Of a stretch of DNA of 18,823 bases, positions 7,174-15,877 are shown piece by piece. Each line of letters opens with the position of its first letter. The first letter of the stretch is position 1. The position numbers and the translations under genes were made by a program. Under the pieces are notes generated by a model that worked only from the letters and a program-made list of their open reading frames with translations, had not been told where the DNA came from and searched no databases. The DNA lies in NCBI GenBank assembly GCA_012511615.1, contig JAAZFS010000087.1, positions 1 through 18,823 of the forward strand. Reading direction: 5' to 3'. The DNA is from Elusimicrobiota bacterium. Lineage in GTDB: Bacteria; CG03; SLGR01.

Positions 7174-10100
7174 TTATTTCTCCATTGAAAATCTATTTGT
7201 AAAAATCGTATATATTGCGGGAATAACCAGGAGCGTCAGGATAGTGGATGCCACCAGTCCGCCAATCAGGGCCCGGGCTATAGGATAACTCATTTCAGCT
7301 CCATCCCCAAGTCCGAAAGCCATGGGCATCATGGCTAGTATTGTGGTTAGGGAAGTCATAAGCACTGGACGAAGTCTTGTCTTACCACCGGTTATTACTG
7401 CTTCATCAAGTGGAAGTCCTCTCGCCCGAAGCAGATTTATATAATCTACCAAAATGATGCTGTTATTCACGACAATTCCAGTCAGCATGATTACTCCTAC
7501 TAGGGAAATTATAGATATACTTGTGCCCGTAAACAATAAGAGCCATATTACTCCGATTAATGACATAGGTATTGTAAGAAGGACAACAAAGGGAGATAGA
7601 AGAGATTCAAATTGTGATGCCATAACCATATAAACTAAAAGAATAGCTCCGATTAAGGCAAGACCCAGCCAGAAGAAGGCTTCTCTCTGCTCTTTGGTAT
7701 CTCCACCCATTGATATATAGAATCCTGCTGGAAGAATTATTTCGCTTAGGGATTCTTCAATTTCTCTACTTACAGCGCTTAAATTCTTTCCTTCGTAATC
7801 TGCAGTTACGACATTTCTTCTCTGTTGCCTGAACCTTTCTATAGATACTGGTCCAGCAGCTGGCACAACGTCAGCTATAGTCTTTAATGAAAGGAGTCTT
7901 CCTGTGGAAGTTGCTATGGGAAGATTTTCAATCTGAGATATTGATTGCCTGTCATCTTCCTTCAGTTGAACGGTTATGGGATGTTCGTCTTCTCCTGTTC
8001 GGAAGAAACCTATTGTCCGGCCGAGGACGTAAGTCTCCACTTGTGAGGCAACTGATGCGGCGGAAACACCGAGCGCGGCTGCTCTACTACGGTCCATTCT
8101 AATTACATATTCCAAGAGAGGGTCATCTGTACCAATTTGGACATTTACCACATTCGGTACTCTTTCAATAATTTCGCTAACCTCTTCAGATATTTTTCGT
8201 GAGAGATCTAGGTCGTAACCGAATATTTCAACCTCTATGGGGCTTGTCATCCCAGATAGACCTCTGCCACCTCCCCCTGATACCTGGACTTTTACGCCTG
8301 GGAAGGAGTTAAGGTTTTGTCTGAGGGCTCCTGTGATTTCTTCCTGTGAGCGTTTTCTCTCTGCTGCAGGTTTTAGTGAAAGGCTTATCTGGGCTACATG
8401 TGGGCCTGTCCGTCCGAAGCCTCCTGGACCGATTCTCGATCTATATATATCCGTTTCAGGTACCTGGAGGAGTGCAGCTTTTTCTATTTCGTTGGTTTTT
8501 TTAATGGTCTCTTCTAAACGGGTGCCTACGGGGAGTTCAAGATTAATACTGATGTTGCCGTCATCCATACGGGGCATAAATTCGGCTGGGAGCCAGCCCA
8601 GGGGAAATACTGCAGCTATAGAAAAAATAAAGAGGGCTAGACAACCGAAGATAACTGTTTTTTTATGGCCAAGTATCCAAGTGAGAACTTTAGCATATAT
8701 CGAATCGAGCTTATGGAGAAATCTTGATATAGACATAGCTAATCGGTTTTGGCTTTTTAAATAGATTTCTCCGTCAATATCCTTACCTGTAAGTAAAATG
8801 GAACTTAAGAGAGGAATAAGAGTTAAGGCTGCGAAGAGAGACACCAGAAGCGATAGGGTAATGGTGAGGACCATTTCCCTAAAGATTGTACCGGTAATTC
8901 CCTGAACAAAAAATATGGGTAGAAAAACAGCTATGGTAGTCAGTGTAGAGGCAACAATCGGCATAGAGACTTCAGCTGTGCCGTATATAGCTCCCTCGAT
9001 GGGCGTTTGACCATTTTCGCGGTGCCTGAAAATGTTTTCTAAAACTACAATTGCATTATCAACCAACATTCCGACAGCAAGAGCGAGTCCTCCCAAAGAT
9101 ATTATATTCAAGGATATATTACCTATCCTCATGGCTGTAAAACTAGCGATAATCGATACGGGTATGGTAATTGCAACAATAAGTGTGGCTGGGATGTTTC
9201 TTAGAAAAAAGAGAAGGATAAGGACTGCCAGAATGCTTCCTTGTATTGCCACTTGGACCAAGTTGCTTATGGAATTTTCAATAAATTCGGAGGAGTCCAT
9301 TGCTACAGTGAAGGAAACTCCAGAAGGGAGTTCCGAGGTCATGTCATCTAAAACCTGTCTGACATTTTCTGCAGTCTCAACTGTACTTGCCCCAGAGCGC
9401 TGCTGTACCTGGATCATAACTCCGGGCGAGCCATTTAGGGTCATCTCGTTTGTTCTTTCACGGAAATCGTCAACAACCTCTGCAATGTCGCGTATATAAA
9501 TGGTACTGCCGTTTCTTTGGGCAACAGCGAGTTTTTCTATATCTTCTATACTTTCAAATTCACTGGATGTTCTTAAAAGATACTCCCGAGTGTTTGTTTT
9601 GATGCTCCCACCTGGAAGGCTGAGGTTGTCAGAAGTTATGGCTCCAATTACGGCTGATACTGGGATGGAGAGGGATTCAAGCCTTGCTCTTTCTACTCGG
9701 ACTTGTATTTCTCTTTCTCTACCACCGTGGGTACTTACGGCGGCCACTCCGTCTGCACTCTCGATTCTAGGTTCAATAAGAGAATCGGCCAATTCTCTCA
9801 AATAAACCCGATCATAGGGTCCGTTGATGCCTATCATCATAATAGGCATGGCAGAGAAGTCGAACTTAAAAATACTGGGAGAGTCGGCATCATCCGGCAT
9901 TAATCGCTGTATTCTATCGAGAGTTTCCCTTACGTCAGCGACGGCAGCTTCTAGGTCTGTCCCCCATTCGAATTCTATTGTTGTGGTAGTCCGACCTTCG
10001 CGTATAGAAGAGCTGACATCTTTGACTCTATTTATGGAAGAAACAGCCTGCTCAACTCTACGGGTGATGAGTGTTTCCAACTCAACCGGACCCACTCCAG

Positions 10101-10254
10101 GGTAACTTTGCCGAATTGTTACAGTGGGGAAAGTAATATCTGGCATGAGCTCGGGTTTTAGCTGGGCTAAAGAAACAATCCCAAAACCTACGATGCCAAG
10201 GAAAATCATAATAAATGTGATTTTCCTGCGGACAGCTAATTCATAAAGTTTCAT
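7174..10254 (-). CDS. RND-family efflux pump, inner-membrane transporter (AcrB/HAE1 type)
   Basis: This 1026-aa proton-driven pump should export hydrophobic or amphiphilic compounds through the adaptor and TolC-like channel encoded upstream. The two-fold repeat is clear: one N-terminal membrane helix (about residues 13-30) and a large periplasmic loop with the porter signature PDITFPTVTIRQSYPGVGP, then helices 2-6, a loop near 500, a second TM1-like segment (about 535-555), a second periplasmic domain (EFMPRMDDGNISINLELPVG), and helices 8-12. The helix-4 proton-relay motif GMLVDNAIVVLENI has Asp399. A single relay Asp and no methionine pairs favour drug or lipid export over the CusA/CzcA metal class, though substrate cannot be read from sequence. 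The ATG overlaps the adaptor's stop by 4 nt (ATGA, 10251-10254). Length and motifs are intact. Confidence 0.95.
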   Translation of the reverse strand: MKLYELAVRRKITFIMIFLGIVGFGIVSLAQLKPELMPDITFPTVTIRQSYPGVGPVELETLITRRVEQAVSSINRVKDVSSSIREGRTTTTIEFEWGTDLEAAVADVRETLDRIQRLMPDDADSPSIFKFDFSAMPIMMIGINGPYDRVYLRELADSLIEPRIESADGVAAVSTHGGREREIQVRVERARLESLSIPVSAVIGAITSDNLSLPGGSIKTNTREYLLRTSSEFESIEDIEKLAVAQRNGSTIYIRDIAEVVDDFRERTNEMTLNGSPGVMIQVQQRSGASTVETAENVRQVLDDMTSELPSGVSFTVAMDSSEFIENSISNLVQVAIQGSILAVLILLFFLRNIPATLIVAITIPVSIIASFTAMRIGNISLNIISLGGLALAVGMLVDNAIVVLENIFRHRENGQTPIEGAIYGTAEVSMPIVASTLTTIAVFLPIFFVQGITGTIFREMVLTITLSLLVSLFAALTLIPLLSSILLTGKDIDGEIYLKSQNRLAMSISRFLHKLDSIYAKVLTWILGHKKTVIFGCLALFIFSIAAVFPLGWLPAEFMPRMDDGNISINLELPVGTRLEETIKKTNEIEKAALLQVPETDIYRSRIGPGGFGRTGPHVAQISLSLKPAAERKRSQEEITGALRQNLNSFPGVKVQVSGGGGRGLSGMTSPIEVEIFGYDLDLSRKISEEVSEIIERVPNVVNVQIGTDDPLLEYVIRMDRSRAAALGVSAASVASQVETYVLGRTIGFFRTGEDEHPITVQLKEDDRQSISQIENLPIATSTGRLLSLKTIADVVPAAGPVSIERFRQQRRNVVTADYEGKNLSAVSREIEESLSEIILPAGFYISMGGDTKEQREAFFWLGLALIGAILLVYMVMASQFESLLSPFVVLLTIPMSLIGVIWLLLFTGTSISIISLVGVIMLTGIVVNNSIILVDYINLLRARGLPLDEAVITGGKTRLRPVLMTSLTTILAMMPMAFGLGDGAEMSYPIARALIGGLVASTILTLLVIPAIYTIFTNRFSMEK

Positions 10255-11162
10255 TTAGCTTCTCGGACTGGGTCTCCATCCTTTACAAAATACTGTCCCT
10301 CAACTATTACTTTTTCTTCTGGAGAGAGCCCTTCTATAATTTGGGTTTTCCCACTTGCTGAATAGCCTGTGACGACTTGTTTTCTGCGAGCGATACCATT
10401 GTCATTAATGAATACATGCATTTCGCTTTCATCGTGAGAGCGTATGGCGGCATCAATCGGAACAAGAAGAGTATCTTGAATGATTTTCACTGTTACCTCG
10501 AGATCTGCAAACATCCCTGGCAATATAACTCTGTTGGGATTATCAAAATGAGCCTCGGCATAGGCAGTTCTACTTAAACTATCAAGAGAGTGGGATATTC
10601 TGACTACTTCTCCCTCCAGAATGACCCCAGGTCTTGCTGAAACTTTAAGTTTAGCGAGGTTACCTCTACTCACATATTCCAAATCTTTCTCTGGGATATT
10701 AAAGGATACTTTCATGCGGTTCAGATTCGCAACGGTGGCGAGAGCCTGCTGGGGTGTGAGGGTGTCTCCGATGCCTGGATAGAGTCTGGAAATTACTCCC
10801 TTTATAGGGCTTCTGATACTCATGGGCTCAAATTTCATGCCAGTTATTTCCCTATCAAGAAATGCAAGGACATCATTTTCTTTAACCTCATCCCCTTCCT
10901 CAAAAGCATATTTCCGGAGTCGCCCTGGGGCTTCGGCATATACATTGGCCTGATTTACCGCAGATACTTCTCCGGTAAAATGTCTTAGGATTTTCATTTC
11001 TCCTATTTCAGGTTCACGTGAACGTACGCTTAGCTGCCGTTCAGCGGGTTTTTCCACTTTACTGGCAAGGTTATCCTGATTCTGGCTTGTGGGGCCAGAA
11101 ATAAAAAAATATATTCCTGTCCCTACTAGCAATAAAATCAGAAGCGTTAAAATCTTTTTCAT
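10251..11162 (-). CDS. RND periplasmic adaptor (membrane fusion protein)
   Basis: This 303-aa HlyD/AcrA-family adaptor should bridge the RND transporter and the TolC-like channel. An N-terminal hydrophobic segment (about residues 4-23) lacks a lipobox Cys, so it is a membrane anchor or uncleaved signal rather than a lipoprotein signal. The biotinyl-lipoyl halves follow (GRLRKYAFEEGDEVKENDVLAFLD and SPIKGVISRLYPGIGD), almost directly joined, so the alpha-helical hairpin found in AcrA is essentially absent. Then come the beta-barrel (FNIPEKDLEYVSRG) and the membrane-proximal domain ending in GLSPEEKVIVEGQYFVKDGDPV. I chose ATG 11162 over an upstream in-frame start at 11207 because GGAGGAG lies correctly spaced before it and the hydrophobic segment then begins at residue 4. 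It starts 4 nt after the TolC-like gene's stop. Confidence 0.92.
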   Translation of the reverse strand: MKKILTLLILLLVGTGIYFFISGPTSQNQDNLASKVEKPAERQLSVRSREPEIGEMKILRHFTGEVSAVNQANVYAEAPGRLRKYAFEEGDEVKENDVLAFLDREITGMKFEPMSIRSPIKGVISRLYPGIGDTLTPQQALATVANLNRMKVSFNIPEKDLEYVSRGNLAKLKVSARPGVILEGEVVRISHSLDSLSRTAYAEAHFDNPNRVILPGMFADLEVTVKIIQDTLLVPIDAAIRSHDESEMHVFINDNGIARRKQVVTGYSASGKTQIIEGLSPEEKVIVEGQYFVKDGDPVREAK

Positions 11163-11166
11163 AATA

Positions 11167-12456
11167 TTAGTCTCCTCCAACTGCCGTAATAAGGCGTCCG
11201 GCAGCAATTTTATATTCGGTGTATGCAGTCATAAGACTCACCTGTGCCTGCATAAATGATAAGTCAGTATCCATAAATTCAAGGTTTGATATTAGGCCAT
11301 TTTTATAGTGGGTCTGAGCAATTGATAGGGCCTCTTTTGCCTGGGAAAGAGTTTTCCTAAGGGCCTCAATTTTGCCTTCTTCTTCCACTAAGCTATAGTA
11401 GGCTGTCTCCACTTCAAGCATGACGACCTGTGCATATAAATCGTATGAGAGTAGGGCCTGTTTCTGCTGGGCGCGGGCTTGGGAAGTGTCGGAAAGAGTG
11501 CTGAAACCACGAAATATAGGGATGTTTAGTGTAAGAGAGGCGACCCATGAATCTCCCCATTCATCTTTTCCCTGGTAGGGGTGGTCATACCTTAAATTAT
11601 ATGCGGCTGCAAGATAGGGAAGGCCTTGTGAGCGCGTAAGTGTAATAGCAGTTTTTGCCATTTTTGAAGTAAGTTCAATTGATTGAAGATCCGGTCGGTT
11701 TTCCAAGGCTTTCTTGAAAGAATCTTCAAGATTAAAATCTGTTTTTACATAGTCAAGTTGCCCTGATGGCTTTGCCCCCTTTATCCCCGTAAGGAGTGCA
11801 AGGTTTGCCCTGGCAGAATGCACGGCGTTTTTCGATTGAAGGATAAGAGGCGCCAAGTTAGATAGTTGAACCTCAGCTCTTAAAAGGTCAAATCTCGATG
11901 CCAAGCCATTTTTGTAAAGGATCTCCGCTTGTTTGTAGTGGTTGCGGAGTCTTTTTTCGGATTCTTGCTGGATATTAAGTATTTTCTCTGATAGGAGAGT
12001 TCTGTAAAAAGTTTCCAAAACTCTCTGTCTGAGTTTGTTTTCTTCATTAAGCAAATTAGCTTCTGCAATTTTCTTTTGAAGAGAGGCATTTTTCATAAGC
12101 GAAATGTTGCGACCTCCCGTAAATAGGGGCAGTTGTGCGGTAGCTGTCAGATTATATGTGTTATCGGGAGTGTATGCTCCTGGAAACATCTCTTGTGGCT
12201 GGTCTGGTCTCATGAGGGTTCCCGCGGCAGAGAGGGTGGGGAGAAAGTTTCCCATGGATGAAATTTTTTCTTTGCCAGCCGCTTCGACTTTACTTTGGGC
12301 GATTCTAATTTCCTGGTTGTTTTCAAGAGCGCTCGCAAGAGCTTCTTCTAAGGTGAGCTCCACAGCATGGGCTGTATAAGATATCACAAAAAATACTGAT
12401 GATAAAATCAGTAAAATTTTAAATGTTTTTTTGTTGTGTAAAATGTTTTTATTCAA
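11167..12456 (-). CDS. TolC-family outer-membrane efflux protein
   Basis: This 429-aa member of the outer membrane factor family is the exit duct of the tripartite pump. A signal peptide is visible: basic start (KNILHNKK), hydrophobic core LLILSSVFFVIS and likely cleavage after AHA (about residue 31). The mature protein shows the two TolC repeats, each opening with long amphipathic helices (LEEALASALENNQEIRIAQSKVEAAGK; later FKKALENRPDLQSIELTSKMAKT; about residues 36-60 and 250-275) and later coiled-coil stretches rich in Ala, Gln and Leu. The PxxTGG region (LPLFTGGR) and PIFRGF mark the beta-barrel strands of the two repeats. The first codon is TTG at 12456 with no good Shine-Dalgarno sequence, so this start is the least certain of the operon. 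It is the first cistron, and its presence implies an outer membrane. Confidence 0.92.
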   Translation of the reverse strand: MNKNILHNKKTFKILLILSSVFFVISYTAHAVELTLEEALASALENNQEIRIAQSKVEAAGKEKISSMGNFLPTLSAAGTLMRPDQPQEMFPGAYTPDNTYNLTATAQLPLFTGGRNISLMKNASLQKKIAEANLLNEENKLRQRVLETFYRTLLSEKILNIQQESEKRLRNHYKQAEILYKNGLASRFDLLRAEVQLSNLAPLILQSKNAVHSARANLALLTGIKGAKPSGQLDYVKTDFNLEDSFKKALENRPDLQSIELTSKMAKTAITLTRSQGLPYLAAAYNLRYDHPYQGKDEWGDSWVASLTLNIPIFRGFSTLSDTSQARAQQKQALLSYDLYAQVVMLEVETAYYSLVEEEGKIEALRKTLSQAKEALSIAQTHYKNGLISNLEFMDTDLSFMQAQVSLMTAYTEYKIAAGRLITAVGGD

Positions 12457-12522
12457 TTGTTCTTAAATTTCAAATCTCAAGACAAAGCATTAAGATTGAG
12501 GATTAGCTCTTTATCTTTGCGT

Positions 12523-12550
12523 ATTATACAAAAACAGCTTTTTTCTGCAA
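12523..12550 (-). promoter_or_regulatory. Sigma70-type promoter for the tolC-like/adaptor/RND/PII-like operon
   Basis: On the minus strand, TTGCAG (12550-12545), a 16-bp spacer and a perfect TATAAT (12528-12523) point toward the TolC-like gene. Initiation near 12516 would leave a leader of about 60 nt. A small palindrome AAGCGCTT (12549-12556) overlaps the -35 and could be an operator. The rest of the 12457-12636 gap holds only the clpB terminator, and no regulator gene is adjacent. Confidence 0.7.
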
Positions 12551-12589
12551 GCGCTTATACTTAAGACACAATAAATGTAAGAAAAGTTT

Positions 12590-12619
12590 CAAAAATAAAT
12601 AAAGGGGCCGCCGCCCCTT
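12590..12619 (-). terminator. Rho-independent terminator of clpB
   Basis: On the minus strand an AAGGGGC / GCCCCTT stem (7 bp, 4-nt loop GGCG; 12619-12602) is followed at once by a T-rich run (12601-12590). It sits 18 nt beyond the clpB stop. Flanking ATTTATT/AATAAAT sequences can extend the stem. It separates clpB from the efflux operon on the same strand. Confidence 0.88.
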
Positions 12620-12636
12620 CATTTATTGCTCTTTTT

Positions 12637-15216
12637 TTAGTCACAGTTTGTTTTGAAGACAATCTCCCTATCTTTGGCATCCACACTTACCTTGCCACCT
12701 TCTGAAAATTCTCCAGATATTATCATTGTAGCCAAGGGATTTGTAATCAGTTTTTGGATTAGCCGCTTGAGCGGTCTAGCTCCATATACTGGATCGAAAC
12801 CTCTTTCAGCAATCAGAGCTTTCGCCTGATCGGTAAGGTCAATGTTTATACCTTTTTGAGATAGATGTTTTTTGAGAACCTCAATCTGTATATCCACTAT
12901 ATCCTTAATGTGCTCTTTTGATAGAGAGCGGAAGAGTATTATCTCATCCAGTCTGTTGAGAAATTCCGGCCGGAAGGTTTTTCTCATTTCTTCCATAACT
13001 ACCGGCTCTGCTTTTTCAATTCCTTCCTTGGCGATATGATCGCTTCCTATGTTTGAGGTCATAATAATTATGGTGTTTTGAAAATTAACGGTTCTACCCT
13101 GTCCATCGGTCAGTCTTCCGTCATCAAGGAGCTGAAGCAATACGTTGAATACGTCTGGATGTGCCTTTTCAATCTCATCAAACAGAATAAGAGAGTAGGG
13201 TCGTCTGCGGACTAGCTCGGTGAGTTGACCGCCCTCTTCAAATCCAACATATCCCGGAGGGGCACCAAGAAGCCGTGCGACTGAGTGCTTTTCCATGTAT
13301 TCACTCATATCAATCCGGAGAAGTGCTTTCTCATCATCAAAAAGAAACAAAGCTAGAGACCGGGCTAATTCTGTCTTCCCAACTCCGGTAGGACCCAGAA
13401 ATATAAAGGATCCAATAGGGCGGTTGGGATCCTGAAGCCCAGCTCTTGAACGTCGGACCGCATCTGATATGTGGATTAGTGCCTTGTCTTGCCCCACAAC
13501 TCTTTTCCTGAGATTTTCTTCCATTTTAAGAAGTTTCTCTATCTCGCTTTCCATCATGCGGGTGACGGGGATTCCAGTCCATTTAGATACTACGTTCGCT
13601 ATATCTTCCTCATCAACCTCTTCTTTAAGGAGCCGCATTTCTTTCTGAAGTTCGCGAAGTTCATCAGATGCATCTTTTAATTCTTTTTCAAGGGATGTGA
13701 TTACTCCATACTTCAGTTCAGCAGCTTTTTCGTAATCTGTAGCTCTTTCCGCCCTTTCTTGTTCCATCTTCTTTTTTTCTATATTGTCTTTTATTTCTCG
13801 AGTTTTTAATATTATTTCCCTCTCTTTTTGCCAGTGATTCTGAAGGTAGGCAGACTCCTCTTTGAGGTCTGCAAGAAGTTTCTCGATTTTTTCCCGTCGC
13901 TCAAGAGAGGCCTTATCCTTTTCTTTTTTTAAGGCACTTCTTTCAATTTCAAGCTGACCTATTTTTCTCTGTATCTCATCGATAGCAGCAGGCATTGACT
14001 CTATTTCAATACGAAGGTGGCTGGCCGCCTCATCCATAAGGTCTATGGCCTTATCTGGAAGCAGTCGGTCTGCTATGTAGCGGTTGGATAGTATGGCAGC
14101 GGACACTAAGGCTGAATCTTTTATCTTAATTCCGTGAAAGACCTCATATCTTTCTTTTAAGCCTCGGAGTATGGCTATTGTATCGTTTACATCGGGTTCT
14201 TTGACATAGACCTGTTGAAAGCGTCTTTCAAGAGCGGCGTCTTTTTCAATATGGGTTCTGTATTCGTCAAGAGTGGTCGCTCCAACGCATTTAAGCTCTC
14301 CACGGGCCAGAGCTGGTTTAAGCATGTTTGAAGCATCCATAGCACCCTCAGCGCCGCCCGCTCCCACGACTGTATGAAGTTCATCGATGAAGAGTATGAT
14401 TTGACCATCTGATGAAGTCACTTCTTTTAGAACTGCTTTTAGACGCTCTTCGAATTCTCCCCTATACTTGGCGCCAGCAAGAAGACTTCCCATATCTAGT
14501 GAAACTACCTTTTTATTCAGAAGGGAGTCCGGCACATCTTCTTCATAAATTCGCCTGGCTAGACCTTCGGCTATGGCCGTTTTACCGACGCCTGGTTCTC
14601 CAATCAAAACCGGATTGTTTTTAGTTCTTCTTGATAAAACCTGTATTACTCTTCGTATTTCCTCATCTCGACCTATAACTGGGTCTAATTTCCCCTCTGA
14701 GGCAAGCTCGGTAAGATCTTTGGCATACTTTTTAAGGGCCTGGTATTTGTTTTCAGCATCGGGCCCGTCAGCCGTTTGATGCCCGCGTATGGACGCGATG
14801 CCACTGAGGAGTGCGCTTCGCTTGATATTATATTTGGAAAAAACTTCCGAAACTCCGCCGGTTTTTTCTCCAACCATAGCAATAAGTAAATGTTCGCAGG
14901 AGACATACTCGTCTTTTAGTGTCTCTGCCTCCCTGAAGGATCTTTCGAGGAGTTTTTGAAGTCGCTGAGACATAAATACCTGTCCTCCGGATACTTCGGG
15001 TCTCCCTGAAAGGTCTTCTTTCAAGATCTCTATAATTCCATTAGAATTTCCGCCACATTTTTCTAGGATAGCGGCCGCCAGGGAATTATCCTGTTCCATA
15101 AGGGCCAAAAGAAGATGCTCCACATCAATTTGCTGATGCTTCATTCTTTCGGCATACTCCTGCATTTTTTGCAGGGCTTCTTGTGTCATTCGTGTAAATT
15201 TATCAAATCTAACCAT
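12637..15216 (-). CDS. clpB: ATP-dependent disaggregase ClpB
   Basis: ClpB (Hsp104 family) is a hexameric cytoplasmic AAA+ machine that pulls proteins out of aggregates together with DnaK. The 859-aa product has every expected part: N-terminal Clp repeats (residues 1-150), NBD1 with Walker A GEPGVGKT (206-213) and Walker B ILFIDE, the long coiled-coil M-domain (about 390-525) that distinguishes ClpB from ClpA/ClpC, NBD2 with Walker A GPTGVGKT (608-615) and Walker B LILFDE, and the GARPLKR sensor-2 region near the C-terminus. I chose ATG 15216 because AAGGAG lies just upstream and VRFDKFT is the normal ClpB beginning. The longer in-frame start at 15312 falls inside the promoter. The gene has its own promoter and terminator, is divergent from hsp20, and shares its control region. 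Confidence 0.97.
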   Translation of the reverse strand: MVRFDKFTRMTQEALQKMQEYAERMKHQQIDVEHLLLALMEQDNSLAAAILEKCGGNSNGIIEILKEDLSGRPEVSGGQVFMSQRLQKLLERSFREAETLKDEYVSCEHLLIAMVGEKTGGVSEVFSKYNIKRSALLSGIASIRGHQTADGPDAENKYQALKKYAKDLTELASEGKLDPVIGRDEEIRRVIQVLSRRTKNNPVLIGEPGVGKTAIAEGLARRIYEEDVPDSLLNKKVVSLDMGSLLAGAKYRGEFEERLKAVLKEVTSSDGQIILFIDELHTVVGAGGAEGAMDASNMLKPALARGELKCVGATTLDEYRTHIEKDAALERRFQQVYVKEPDVNDTIAILRGLKERYEVFHGIKIKDSALVSAAILSNRYIADRLLPDKAIDLMDEAASHLRIEIESMPAAIDEIQRKIGQLEIERSALKKEKDKASLERREKIEKLLADLKEESAYLQNHWQKEREIILKTREIKDNIEKKKMEQERAERATDYEKAAELKYGVITSLEKELKDASDELRELQKEMRLLKEEVDEEDIANVVSKWTGIPVTRMMESEIEKLLKMEENLRKRVVGQDKALIHISDAVRRSRAGLQDPNRPIGSFIFLGPTGVGKTELARSLALFLFDDEKALLRIDMSEYMEKHSVARLLGAPPGYVGFEEGGQLTELVRRRPYSLILFDEIEKAHPDVFNVLLQLLDDGRLTDGQGRTVNFQNTIIIMTSNIGSDHIAKEGIEKAEPVVMEEMRKTFRPEFLNRLDEIILFRSLSKEHIKDIVDIQIEVLKKHLSQKGINIDLTDQAKALIAERGFDPVYGARPLKRLIQKLITNPLATMIISGEFSEGGKVSVDAKDREIVFKTNCD

Positions 15217-15256
15217 ATCGTACTCTCCTTTATTAAAATTAGTTCGTTTTTCGCAC

Positions 15257-15285
15257 TTGACAAACTTCGGTTTCCGTACTAAAAT
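15257..15285 (+). promoter_or_regulatory. Sigma70-type promoter for hsp20
   Basis: TTGACA (15257-15262), a 17-bp spacer and TAAAAT (15280-15285) read toward hsp20. Initiation near 15292 gives a leader of about 95 nt. Its -10 overlaps the -10 of the opposing clpB promoter by 2 bp, so both cannot be bound by polymerase at once. Confidence 0.75.
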
Positions 15286-15312
15286 ACTATCGAAATAAGA
15301 CAGCAATGTCAA
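15284..15312 (-). promoter_or_regulatory. Sigma70-type promoter for clpB
   Basis: On the minus strand, TTGACA (15312-15307), a 17-bp spacer and TAGTAT (15289-15284) read toward clpB. Initiation near 15277 gives a leader of about 60 nt. The -35 overlaps the last two bases of the 13-bp element at 15311-15323. I see no CIRCE element and no exact HAIR (CTTGAGT/ACTCAAG) site, so control is not by the textbook HrcA or actinobacterial HspR operators. Confidence 0.78.
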
Positions 15313-15323
15313 GCGATCGGGGT
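15311..15323 (-). repeat. 13-bp element, copy 1 (candidate operator at the clpB -35)
   Basis: On the minus strand this reads ACCCCGATCGCTT, running into the clpB -35 (GCTTGACA). An identical copy on the plus strand lies at 15878-15890, so both read the same way relative to the gene downstream (clpB or the hspR-like gene). It contains the palindrome CGATCG. Confidence 0.6.
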
Positions 15324-15330
15324 AATAGTG

Positions 15331-15370
15331 AAAAATAGGATAGATAAAATATATAGATAAAATAGGATAA
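15331..15370 (+). repeat. A/T-rich short direct repeats in the hsp20 leader
   Basis: The leader contains AAAATAGGATA twice (15332-15342 and 15359-15369) and TAGATAAAATA twice (15341-15351 and 15354-15364), just ahead of the ribosome binding site. It is almost free of C. An unstructured leader that favours rapid translation is a reasonable guess; a protein-binding site is possible. Confidence 0.5.
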
Positions 15371-15386
15371 TAAGGAGGTAATATAT

Positions 15387-15863
15387 ATGATGCTTATACC
15401 ATGGAGAGAAAGAAGAGGAATGGAGCCCTTCAGGGATTTGGAGAGAATAAGAAGTCAGATGAATAGTCTGTTTAATACATCTCTCTCAAAGTGGCTTGAG
15501 CCATTTGGAGATCTTGAATCAAAAGATTCTTCCTGGGGACCGGCCCTAGAAATTGATGATAAAAAGAAAGAGGTACTTGTAAAGCTTGAAATTCCTGGAA
15601 TGAATAAAGAGGATATCGATGTATCCATTGATGAAGGTGTACTCACTATAAGTGGTGAGAGGAAAAGAGAAGAGAAAAAAGAAGAGGATGGGCGGGTGAG
15701 GAGCGAATTTTGCTATGGTTCGTTTGAGAGGCGGATCTCTTTATCCGAAGAAATTGATGAGAAGAAGGTCCGTGCCGCCTATAAAAACGGGGTGCTCAAG
15801 GTAGCTCTTCCAAAAAAAGAGATTAAAAAAACCACTCCGTCAAAGATTAAAATAGAAGAATAA
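15387..15863 (+). CDS. Small heat-shock protein, Hsp20/alpha-crystallin family
   Basis: This 158-aa ATP-independent chaperone binds unfolding proteins and hands them to ClpB and DnaK, a partnership that fits the neighbouring gene. The N-terminal arm (residues 1-48) carries the common FRDLERIRSQMNSLF block. The alpha-crystallin domain (about 50-145) starts WGPALEIDD, includes the LEIPGMNKEDIDVS strand and ends in NGVLKVALPK, the A-x-x-x-nGVLxhxhPK signature. The C-terminal tail has the I-x-I oligomerisation motif (KIKIEE). A strong AAGGAGG (15372-15378) is placed 8 nt before ATG 15387; a second ATG follows immediately. It is transcribed from the face-to-face promoter shared with clpB. No terminator is evident before the hspR-like gene, so read-through into it is likely. 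Confidence 0.96.
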   Translation: MMLIPWRERRGMEPFRDLERIRSQMNSLFNTSLSKWLEPFGDLESKDSSWGPALEIDDKKKEVLVKLEIPGMNKEDIDVSIDEGVLTISGERKREEKKEEDGRVRSEFCYGSFERRISLSEEIDEKKVRAAYKNGVLKVALPKKEIKKTTPSKIKIEE

Positions 15864-15877
15864 ATAAACCTATGTTA

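Noticed and set aside
8237..8764. 175-aa plus-strand open frame inside the RND gene
   Set aside because: It lies wholly antisense to a well-conserved RND coding region, has no ribosome site and is Pro/Arg/Ser-rich in the way of a shadow frame. The same applies to 9032-9499 and 9500-9805.
11163..11207. N-terminal extension of the adaptor to 11207
   Set aside because: The added residues overlap the TolC-like coding end and would precede the hydrophobic N-terminus. A strong Shine-Dalgarno sequence supports ATG 11162.
15217..15312. N-terminal extension of ClpB to 15312
   Set aside because: It would place coding sequence over the clpB promoter and adds residues absent from ClpB, whereas ATG 15216 has AAGGAG and the standard start.
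15217..15386. CIRCE element or exact HAIR site in the clpB/hsp20 region
   Set aside because: I looked for TTAGCACTC-N9-GAGTGCTAA and CTTGAGT-N7-ACTCAAG. Neither is present; only the promoter-associated CTTGACA/TGTCAAG pair occurs.
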